From positions 1 to 5,499 of the forward strand of contig CATPBU010000137.1 of NCBI GenBank assembly GCA_955652455.1: a stretch of DNA of 5,499 nt, read 5' to 3'. The notes under the pieces are model-generated. The model saw only the letters and a list, made by a program, of their open reading frames with translations. It searched no databases and was not told the DNA's origin. Origin of the DNA: Candidatus Dormiibacterota bacterium (GTDB taxonomy: Bacteria; Chloroflexota; Dormibacteria; UBA8260). Shown piece by piece: positions 1 to 5,113 of the stretch; position 1 is the first letter of the stretch, and every line of letters starts with the position of its first letter. The position numbers and the translations under genes were made by a program.

Positions 1-178
1 GGACGTTCTGCGCCGCGAGGTGTCACAGCTGCGGGCGCTCCTCGACGACGAGGACTCGGTGCCCGCGGCGGTGGCCGGTAACTCGGTGCTGCGCGAGCGC
101 TGGCGGGCGCGCCGCCGGCGCCTCATCGATGGCGTCCTCATCCAGCTGCGAGCAGGGGCACCACCACCGCTCGGTTGA
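1..178 (+). CDS. 3' end of an unrecognised gene (partial)
   Basis: The frame beginning at base 2 is open from the window edge and stops at TGA 176-178, giving the last 58 residues of a protein whose start lies outside the window. Third codon positions are almost all G or C over most of the fragment, which supports coding on this strand. The visible part starts with an amphipathic, probably coiled-coil stretch (DVLRREVSQLRALLDDED). A short Ala/Val-rich joint follows, then a strongly basic helix (RERWRARRRRLIDGVLIQL) and a Pro-rich tail. There is no recognisable catalytic motif or membrane segment, and I cannot assign a family. The gene converges on the Tad gene block with 6 bases between the stop codons, so it is not part of that operon. 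A competing minus-strand frame here is Ser/Arg-rich and looks like a shadow. Confidence 0.6.
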   Translation, partial: DVLRREVSQLRALLDDEDSVPAAVAGNSVLRERWRARRRRLIDGVLIQLRAGAPPPLG

Positions 179-187
179 CCCCGGTCA
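176..187. repeat. 12-bp inverted repeat formed by two convergent stop codons
   Basis: TGACC (176-180) and GGTCA (183-187) are perfect reverse complements around a 2-base centre. The outer three bases of each arm are the TGA stop codons of the + strand gene and of tadC on the minus strand. The stem is too short, and there is no T tract on either side, for it to be a convincing intrinsic terminator. Confidence 0.5.
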
Positions 188-1117
188 GTGAAACGCCTTG
201 GTCACCTGGATGGCGGCGGGGCCGAGCAGCACGATGAACAGGGTGGGGAAGATGCAACCGATCATGGGAATGAGCATCTTGATCGGCGCCTTCTGCCCCG
301 CCTCCTCGGCGCGCTGACGGCGCCGCCTGCGGATTTCCTCGGACTGGATGCGCAGGACGTTGGCGATGCCGACCCCGAGCTGCTCAGACTGGATGATCGC
401 CTGGAGGAAGTTGTTCAACTCCTCGACCTTGTTGCGTCGGCCCATGTCGTCGAGAGCCTCGAGGCGCGGACGCCCCAGGCGCACCTCGTTGAGCACCTGG
501 GTGAACTCGGAGGCGAGGGCGTTGTGGTACTTGTCGGTGACCCGGGTGAGCGCGGCGTCGAACGCGAGGCCGGCCTCCACGCTGATGGTCAGCAGGTCGA
601 GCGCGCTCGGCAGCGCGAGCAGGATCGACTTCTGGCGCTTGCGGATACGTCGCGAGATCATGGATGCGGGCACCAGGTACCCAATCGCGCCACCCACGAC
701 GGGGGCGAGATAGAGGAGAGGCGGCCCCAGGGTCAACAGCAGCGCCAGGCCGATGCCGAGCACCACCCCGACGACCATGGCAATCAACTGCAATGCAACG
801 AAACCGCCGGCGGTGAGACCGCCAGGCCGGCCGGCAAGGTTGAGCCGATCCTGGATGGCCTGCTGCTGGCCTCCCTGCATGCGCCGCGACATGATCCTGC
901 CCAACTTGTCAAATACAGGCTTGATGACGCGGTCGGCGAAGGGCAGGCTCAGCTCTGCCTCGGTGAGGCTGGAGATGTGGCGGCCGGTCTCGGTGAACTG
1001 AGCCAGACGGGCCTCGAGAAGATCGGCCTGTGTTGCCGCGGAACGGTTGGTCAGCCCGAAGATGATGAAGCTGACACCCACGAAGGCGGCGAGCGCGGCG
1101 AAGCCGGCAAGGAACAT
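185..1117 (-). CDS. tadC: TadC-type inner-membrane platform protein (T2SSF domain)
   Basis: This is probably the second of two platform proteins of a Tad/Flp (type IVc) pilus or secretion machine. In such systems a TadB/TadC pair in the cytoplasmic membrane couples the motor ATPase to pilin extrusion. The 310 residues include an N-terminal membrane segment (about 1-22), a cytosolic stretch rich in charge and Gln (about 23-100), two membrane segments (about 103-130 and 132-152), a T2SSF/GspF-like domain (about 163-290) and a C-terminal membrane segment (about 279-302). Family-typical motifs are LPSALDLLTISVEAGLAFDAAL, a patch around EELNNFLQAIIQSEQLGVGI, a run of arginines at 263-267, and the QKAPIKMLIP...FPTLFIVLLGP ending. 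The ATG at 1117 is one base after the tadB stop and has GAGG six bases upstream inside tadB, so the two genes are probably translationally coupled. It is the last gene of the block. Its order after TadB and the C-terminal motifs favour TadC over TadB. Confidence 0.92.
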   Translation of the reverse strand: MFLAGFAALAAFVGVSFIIFGLTNRSAATQADLLEARLAQFTETGRHISSLTEAELSLPFADRVIKPVFDKLGRIMSRRMQGGQQQAIQDRLNLAGRPGGLTAGGFVALQLIAMVVGVVLGIGLALLLTLGPPLLYLAPVVGGAIGYLVPASMISRRIRKRQKSILLALPSALDLLTISVEAGLAFDAALTRVTDKYHNALASEFTQVLNEVRLGRPRLEALDDMGRRNKVEELNNFLQAIIQSEQLGVGIANVLRIQSEEIRRRRRQRAEEAGQKAPIKMLIPMIGCIFPTLFIVLLGPAAIQVTKAFH

Positions 1118-1118
1118 C

Positions 1119-2099
1119 TCAGACCTCGATCTTTACGATCTTCTGGATCGCGGCCGCGCCGATGATGATCGAGAAGACCCCGATCCCGAGCATGATGTGG
1201 CCTAGGTTCTCGGAAAGCATCGGCCCGAAGTACGACGGCGAGATGACCGAGAGCACCCCGGCGAGCCCAAAGGGGAGCAGAGTGATGATCAGCCCGGAGA
1301 TTCGTGCCTGCGCGGTAATGGTGCGGATCTCGCCCTGGATGCGGACGCGCTCGCGATTCGTATAGGCGATGGTGTCGAGGATCTCGGCCAGGTTGCCGCC
1401 GACCACGCGCTGGATCTGCACGGCGGTGACGAGCAGGTCGAAGTCCTCGGACTTGTTGCGCATCACCATGTGGTTGAGTGCGTCATCGACGGTGATCCCG
1501 AGCGCGATCTCGCGGGTGGCCCGGCTGAACTCCTCAGAGATGGGAGGTGAGCCGTTCTTGCTCACCGACGACAATGCCTGCGCGAACGAGTACCCGGCCT
1601 TGAGCGCGTTGCTGAGCAGGGTGATGGTGTCGCCGAGCTGGTTGTTGAACGAGCGCGCCCGGCGCCCCTGGCGGAAGCGGAGGTACACGGCGCTCAAGAC
1701 CCACGCGCCGACCGGGCCGACCAGGAAGACGACGGGGTTGGCGAAGCGCAGTGCGAGGAGGGCGCCAAGCACGACGCCCGACGCCACCACCGCAAGCACC
1801 CACTCCGACGACTTCAGCTTGAGGTCGGCCTTCTGCAGGTCGTCGGCGAGCTTGCCGGTGTGCGACGAGCGCGCCAGCACCGGGTTGAGCATGGCGGAGA
1901 AGGCCTCGACCATGTCGCGGAACGGATTGCCCGTCTTGACCCGTGTCGGAGCAAGTTCGGCGGGTCGCCCGTACTGGCTGAGTCGCGCAGCGACCCGGTC
2001 GGCCTCGCTGAGACGTCGGCCCGATGCCCACAGCGTCATGCTGAAGACTGTGCCCGCGGCGAGCACCGCGGCGGCGACCGCCGGCAGGCTGAAGGTCAT
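1119..2099 (-). CDS. tadB: TadB-type inner-membrane platform protein (T2SSF domain)
   Basis: This is probably the first platform protein of the Tad/Flp pilus apparatus and would pair with the adjacent TadC in the cytoplasmic membrane. From the ATG at 2099 it is 326 residues: an N-terminal membrane segment (about 4-26), a cytosolic region (about 27-98), two closely spaced membrane segments (about 100-140), a T2SSF domain (about 155-285), and two C-terminal membrane segments (about 266-288 and 300-320). Family-like stretches include QLGDTITLLSNALKAGYSF, the PPISEEFSRATREIALG motif, and VQIQRVVGGNLAEILDTIA followed by an RxRI turn. An in-frame GTG at 2102 directly precedes the ATG. GGAG at 2108-2111 lies 5 bases from the GTG and 8 from the ATG, so I prefer the ATG, but either start changes only one residue. 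It follows cpaB after 44-47 bases with no terminator-like hairpin, which fits one transcript. No ATPase gene lies between cpaB and tadB, where one often sits. Confidence 0.92.
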   Translation of the reverse strand: MTFSLPAVAAAVLAAGTVFSMTLWASGRRLSEADRVAARLSQYGRPAELAPTRVKTGNPFRDMVEAFSAMLNPVLARSSHTGKLADDLQKADLKLKSSEWVLAVVASGVVLGALLALRFANPVVFLVGPVGAWVLSAVYLRFRQGRRARSFNNQLGDTITLLSNALKAGYSFAQALSSVSKNGSPPISEEFSRATREIALGITVDDALNHMVMRNKSEDFDLLVTAVQIQRVVGGNLAEILDTIAYTNRERVRIQGEIRTITAQARISGLIITLLPFGLAGVLSVISPSYFGPMLSENLGHIMLGIGVFSIIIGAAAIQKIVKIEV

Positions 2100-2146
2100 C
2101 ACCCTTTCTCCACGTCAAATGGGCTGCGGTTCACCTGGCCCTCGAC

Positions 2147-2968
2147 TCAGTGGGCGAAGAGTGCGTTGAGTGAGGCGGCGGACGCACCGCTGTCAGCGCC
2201 GGTGGTGAGCGGTGCGGCGGTGCTGGCCTCGTAGTTGGGCTTGTCGAAGCCGTTCTGGCCGTCGCGCTTGCCCCACTCGTTCGCGGGACGCAGCACGTAC
2301 TTGAGGACGACCTGGCCACCGGTGCGGCCGGTGGTGAGCGCGGTCATGATCTCCGCCTGGCTGCGCGGCAGCTCGATGATGTAGGAGTTGACAGCGCCGG
2401 TGGTGGCACCCGATGCGCCCACGCGCAGCACGCGGACATCCTGGAAGGAGTAGCGCACGCCGGTCTGACCGGGGATCCCTGGGTCGATGAGGATGTCGAG
2501 GTGATCCTCGGGCTGGATGTAGAAGCCGACGGAAGCGAGCTCCGCGCTGGCTCCGGTGCTGCCGGTGCTGGCCGCGGGGATGGCCAGCGCCACGTATCCC
2601 TTGGTGATGTCCAGGTGTGCGATGACCGCCTGGCCCGGGACACCGGGATTCGCAGAGACGAACAGCGACTGGTAGACCGGTGTGTTCTGACTCAGAGTCA
2701 CCGGCGCGGTCTTGCCGACCACCGCAGCGGGGTCGGTGTAGACATCAGCAGGGAAGCTTCCCTGTGCGAGCCCGGTGGTGGTGAGCATGTCGGCAGTGAT
2801 CGAGGTTCCTGCCGAGATGGTGGTCTTGGCAACGACGACGCTTGAGGTCGGCGTGTTGTTGCCGCTGCGGCTGATCGCGAATACAACAGCGAGCGCGGCG
2901 GCCGCGGCGAGCACGATGCCCACGAGCAGAAACACCCGGTTCTGCGGCTTGTTCGGCTGAATGGCCAC
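2147..2968 (-). CDS. cpaB: Flp pilus assembly protein CpaB/RcpC (SAF domain)
   Basis: CpaB/RcpC proteins are membrane-anchored assembly factors of Tad/Flp pili, acting outside the cytoplasmic membrane. They are usually found with the Tad ATPase and platform genes. The 273 residues begin with a short polar N-terminus and one membrane segment (about 11-33). Next comes a SAF domain (about 43-104) with the usual VVVAKTTISAGTSITADML pattern and a GLAQG / VVGKTAPVTL continuation. A CpaB/RcpC domain follows (about 115-228) with GYVALAIP, VGFYIQPEDHLDILI, VRYSFQDVRVLRVG and YIIELPRSQAEIMTAL. The last 45 residues are low-complexity and rich in Ala, Ser, Thr and Gly. No lipobox is visible. The start is GTG at 2966-2968, supported by AAGGGG seven bases upstream. 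A 187-base gap separates it from the upstream TPR gene, so it may have its own promoter or leader. Length and domain order are normal for the family. Confidence 0.93.
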   Translation of the reverse strand: MAIQPNKPQNRVFLLVGIVLAAAAALAVVFAISRSGNNTPTSSVVVAKTTISAGTSITADMLTTTGLAQGSFPADVYTDPAAVVGKTAPVTLSQNTPVYQSLFVSANPGVPGQAVIAHLDITKGYVALAIPAASTGSTGASAELASVGFYIQPEDHLDILIDPGIPGQTGVRYSFQDVRVLRVGASGATTGAVNSYIIELPRSQAEIMTALTTGRTGGQVVLKYVLRPANEWGKRDGQNGFDKPNYEASTAAPLTTGADSGASAASLNALFAH

Positions 2969-2975
2969 GTCAGTT

Positions 2976-2981
2976 CCCCTT
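2976..2981 (-). promoter_or_regulatory. Ribosome binding site deciding the cpaB GTG start
   Basis: The minus strand reads AAGGGG here, a strong match to the Shine-Dalgarno core. It ends seven bases before GTG 2968-2966. No ATG in the right place competes, so this site fixes the start of cpaB. Confidence 0.75.
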
Positions 2982-3008
2982 GCTTTTGATGTCGTTTCTT
3001 GAGGTGAT

Positions 3009-3025
3009 GCATCGAGCGTCGATGC
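3009..3025. repeat. Perfect 7-bp inverted repeat in the cpaB leader
   Basis: GCATCGA (3009-3015) and TCGATGC (3019-3025) are exact reverse complements around a 3-base centre, in the 187-base non-coding gap upstream of cpaB. The nearer arm is 40 bases before the GTG start. No T tract follows on the minus strand, so it does not look like a terminator. It could be an operator for a dimeric regulator or a small 5' UTR hairpin. Which of these it is cannot be told from sequence alone. Confidence 0.45.
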
Positions 3026-3125
3026 GAAGCGGGACGCGTTCTGAGTCCTCTGTCGAGTTTCGCCGAGGATTGATCACCCAGTGTCGCCATCTGGTAACAA
3101 AGCCATCGACTCTCCGATCCGGTTC

Positions 3126-3138
3126 TGACGCCGCGTCA
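3126..3138. repeat. 13-bp dyad in the gap between the TPR gene and cpaB
   Basis: TGACGC (3126-3131) and GCGTCA (3133-3138) are perfect reverse complements around one base. The site lies 17 bases past the stop codon of the TPR gene. The one-base centre suits a protein-binding dyad better than a hairpin, and no U-rich tail follows in the direction of transcription. A role as an operator is inference only. Confidence 0.35.
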
Positions 3139-3155
3139 TGAAGAGCCAACGCTGA

Positions 3156-4793
3156 TCAGGATTCGAATCGCCCCGTGTTCTGCGCGTTGAGCAGCACGTT
3201 GAGGACATCCTCGCGATACGGCGCGATGGTGGCGATGCGGCGGTAGACGCGAAGCGCCGCCTTGTCGTCACCCCGGAACCGGTAGAGGCGTGCGATGCGT
3301 TCGAGGTACGACACCGCCAGCTCGGTGTCCTGGTCGTCGATGCAGATGTCGGCGAGCCTGCTCAGGGGCAGCTCGTACACGGGGTCGGCACGCGATGCTG
3401 CCAGGTAACAGTTCAGCGCTGCGTTGGACTTGCCGAGGCTCTGGCAGCGGTCGCCGGCATTCATGGCCAGCTCGGCGACGACTCGTCCGCCCGTCTCCTG
3501 GGCGAGCTCCTGGAGCAGGGCGGCAGCCTCGTCGCAACGCTTGCGGCGGAGGCGCTCGTCAATGCGCCGGCGCAGCTCCGCCAATTTGGGGTTGCTCTCG
3601 AATGGGTCCTCGTCCATGACTGGCTGCTTAGTGAGTGCACCCGGGCGAATCCGCCAGCCGTTCTCGCTGTCGATCTCGAAGTCTTCGGCGCGTTCTTCGG
3701 TCGCGGCTGCCGTGGCGGCAGCGGGAGCAGGACCGGACGGCCCCGCTGCGGGCGCGGCGACCGGTGGCGGCGAAGCAGCAACCGGTCGCGTCCATTGGTA
3801 GGTGGCCAGGTCGCCCTCGGCACCGGCCGGGCTTGAAGGCGCGGCCGGTGAAGCTGCACTCGTATCCGGTTCCGGGCTGGACGCGGTGGCATCCTGCTGG
3901 GCGAACGCCGGCATCTGCAGCGGTGACTCGGCGGCAGCTTCAGGAGCGTGGGTGGGGTGCGTGTCCTCGACGATGTGGAAACCCGACTTGGGAGCGACGA
4001 AGCCATCAGGATGCTCGGCATCGGTGACATCGGTCGCGCCGACCTCAGGTGCGGCAGGAGGTGCAACCACGTTGGCGGGCGGCGCGGTAGCCTGAGCCTC
4101 GGGGGCGGCCGGAGCCGCCGCCGCGGGGGTGTCGGTGGTTGGGTCGTATTGCCCCGTCGGCTCAACGTCCCCGTCGCCGGCGGCCGCGGGGGCGGGGCCT
4201 GCGGCGTCGCCGTCTGTGTCCGGCTCGGGCGAAGCGTCCTCGTCCAGCTCAGGGGTATCCTGGCGACGGCGCAGACCGAATCGCGAGCGTCTCTCTGGGG
4301 ACTCACCGTTGGCTTCCACCTTCTCGTCGTCCTCAGTGGTGGGAGCCGCGGCAGGCGCGTCATCAACAGCCGAGGCAGCTGCAATGGTGACCGCTTCTGG
4401 CGCCTGAGCGGCGTCCTGAGCAGGAGCCGCGCGATGCCCGAGGGCTGTGACCTCCTCGGTCACGGCATCGGGCGTCTCCACGGCCGGACCCGGCGCGGGC
4501 GCTGCGACGACGGGCTGCGGCGCCGCGTCGAGTGCCAAGAGGTACTCGTAGACGGTGCGGCGCAGGCGGCGGGCCAGGGCCTGGCCGGATGGGCTGCCGG
4601 TGCTGACGGCCATGGACTCGACGTCGTCGATGGCGCCGAGGAGATGGGTTTCGTCGAGCGCACCGTTGGCGACCGCCATCTCGAGGCGGGCCTGGAGCAA
4701 CTCGGCGATCTCGGGGCTCTCGGGCGCGAAGATGCCAGCCGCATCCTGCCAGCCGTGGCGGAGGACGTCGACCGCGTCATTCATGGCGATCAC
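3156..4793 (-). CDS. Large protein with helical N-terminus, Pro/Ala/acidic linker and C-terminal TPR-like repeats, heading the Tad block
   Basis: I do not recognise a named family for the full protein. From the GTG at 4793 it is 545 residues. The N-terminal 4-88 is a compact, probably helical domain (NDAVDVLRHGWQDAAGIF, then LLQARLEMAVANGALDE). Residues about 89-396 are a long linker dominated by Ala, Pro, Glu, Asp and Thr, probably disordered. It is broken by less biased islands: a basic one (RRSRFGLRRRQ, 168-178), DGFVAPKSGFHIVEDTH (263-279), YQWTRP (332-337) and ENGWRIRPGALTKQP (377-391). Residues about 402-541 form three to four helical repeats of about 34 residues with TPR spacing (for example AGDRCQSLGKSNAALNCYLAASRADP). 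There is no signal peptide or membrane segment, so a cytosolic scaffold or adaptor is the likely role. This differs from TadD, the secreted TPR lipoprotein usual in Tad loci. Possible starts are ATG 4859 (no good Shine-Dalgarno site), GTG 4793 (GGGA seven bases upstream, preferred) and ATG 4784. Confidence 0.8.
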   Translation of the reverse strand: MIAMNDAVDVLRHGWQDAAGIFAPESPEIAELLQARLEMAVANGALDETHLLGAIDDVESMAVSTGSPSGQALARRLRRTVYEYLLALDAAPQPVVAAPAPGPAVETPDAVTEEVTALGHRAAPAQDAAQAPEAVTIAAASAVDDAPAAAPTTEDDEKVEANGESPERRSRFGLRRRQDTPELDEDASPEPDTDGDAAGPAPAAAGDGDVEPTGQYDPTTDTPAAAAPAAPEAQATAPPANVVAPPAAPEVGATDVTDAEHPDGFVAPKSGFHIVEDTHPTHAPEAAAESPLQMPAFAQQDATASSPEPDTSAASPAAPSSPAGAEGDLATYQWTRPVAASPPPVAAPAAGPSGPAPAAATAAATEERAEDFEIDSENGWRIRPGALTKQPVMDEDPFESNPKLAELRRRIDERLRRKRCDEAAALLQELAQETGGRVVAELAMNAGDRCQSLGKSNAALNCYLAASRADPVYELPLSRLADICIDDQDTELAVSYLERIARLYRFRGDDKAALRVYRRIATIAPYREDVLNVLLNAQNTGRFES

Positions 4794-4819
4794 GGGTGAT
4801 TCCCGCCCCTGAGGCACAT

Positions 4820-4846
4820 CTCTTGCAATCTGCCTGATCGCAAGAG
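4820..4846. repeat. 11-bp stem / inverted repeat upstream of the TPR gene
   Basis: The minus strand reads CTCTTGCGATC, a 5-base loop AGGCA, then GATTGCAAGAG. All eleven positions pair in the minus-strand RNA (ten Watson-Crick, one G-U). On the plus strand that position would be an A-C mismatch, so the RNA of the Tad block pairs better than its complement. The stem sits 26 bases upstream of GTG 4793 and would be inside the coding frame only if translation began at ATG 4859. It has no T tract. It may be a 5' UTR hairpin or an operator, and its presence favours the shorter protein. Confidence 0.6.
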
Positions 4847-4878
4847 GCGCGGCCGCCATGGTCCGGTCACGGCGCAGT

Positions 4879-4933
4879 CACGAGGCAGTGCGGTCGCTTC
4901 CCCAGCTGTCATAGCGAACACGGTTGCCTCGTG
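4879..4933. repeat. Spaced 9-bp inverted repeat in the divergent region
   Basis: CACGAGGCA (4879-4887) and TGCCTCGTG (4925-4933) are exact reverse complements with 37 bases between them and about 46 bp between centres. The arms bracket TATGAC on the minus strand (4908-4913), a weak -10-like hexamer for the leftward genes with no good -35 element. Paired operators for one regulator are a possible reading. Chance is not excluded in GC-rich DNA. Confidence 0.35.
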
Positions 4934-5050
4934 GTGGATGAGCGAAAAGCACTCGGCGGCGGGTCCAGTCCATTCTCCGCGACGTCGTGGCGCCCCCCCG
5001 ACACCGGCGGGCTACGAAGCTGTGAAGAGTCGCACCAGCGCCTCGTGCGT

Positions 5051-5077
5051 TTGGTCGCTTGGCGGCAAGCCGATAAT
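5051..5077 (+). promoter_or_regulatory. Weak promoter candidate for the SPFH gene
   Basis: GATAAT at 5072-5077 matches five of six bases of the bacterial -10 consensus, which stands out in GC-rich DNA. Upstream, TTGGTC at 5051-5056 is only a half match to the -35 consensus and the spacing is short (15 bases). Transcription from here would start near 5084 and leave a leader of about 30 bases before the ATG. Confidence 0.3.
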
Positions 5078-5080
5078 GTG

Positions 5081-5088
5081 GGTGCACC
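5081..5088. repeat. 8-bp palindrome at the predicted transcription start
   Basis: GGTGCACC is a perfect palindrome four bases downstream of the GATAAT hexamer, overlapping the expected transcription start of the SPFH gene. The position would suit a repressor half-site, but a palindrome this short also arises easily by chance. Confidence 0.25.
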
Positions 5089-5102
5089 AGTCGATCACCC
5101 CC

Positions 5103-5107
5103 AGAGG
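5103..5107 (+). promoter_or_regulatory. Ribosome binding site deciding the SPFH gene start
   Basis: AGAGG ends six bases before ATG 5114-5116 and only three before the in-frame GTG 5111-5113. The spacing favours the ATG. Confidence 0.6.
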
Positions 5108-5113
5108 CCTGTG

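Larger units (their letters stand above)
4794..5113. other. Divergent intergenic region between the Tad block and the SPFH gene
   Basis: If the TPR gene starts at 4793, these 320 bases hold no convincing gene. Frames that cross the region on the minus strand run antisense into the SPFH gene and have no family resemblance. The stretch must hold the promoters for both directions. It contains an 11-bp stem next to the TPR gene, a spaced 9-bp inverted repeat, a weak + strand promoter candidate and an 8-bp palindrome, each listed separately. A run of seven C residues lies at about 4992-4998. Confidence 0.6.

Noticed and set aside
188..1165. A 325-residue open frame on the + strand
   Set aside because: It is antisense to tadC, which has clear T2SSF motifs and membrane segments. 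The + frame product is a His/Asp/Gly-rich mix without family features, as expected of a shadow in GC-rich DNA.
1369..2169. A 266-residue open frame on the + strand
   Set aside because: It is antisense to tadB, with a Ser/Arg/Ala-biased composition typical of a complementary-frame artefact.
2698..3090. A 130-residue minus-strand frame starting in the gap before cpaB
   Set aside because: Most of it overlaps the start of cpaB in another frame, the product is Arg/Ser/Pro-rich, and no ribosome binding site precedes its ATG.
3078..3094. CCAG...CTGG mini-hairpin in the cpaB leader
   Set aside because: Only four base pairs around a 9-base loop, which is too weak to report as a structure.
3948..4799. 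A 283-residue open frame on the + strand
   Set aside because: It is antisense to the TPR gene and rich in Gly and Arg, mirroring the Ala/Pro codons of the linker. There is no ribosome binding site and no recognisable domain.
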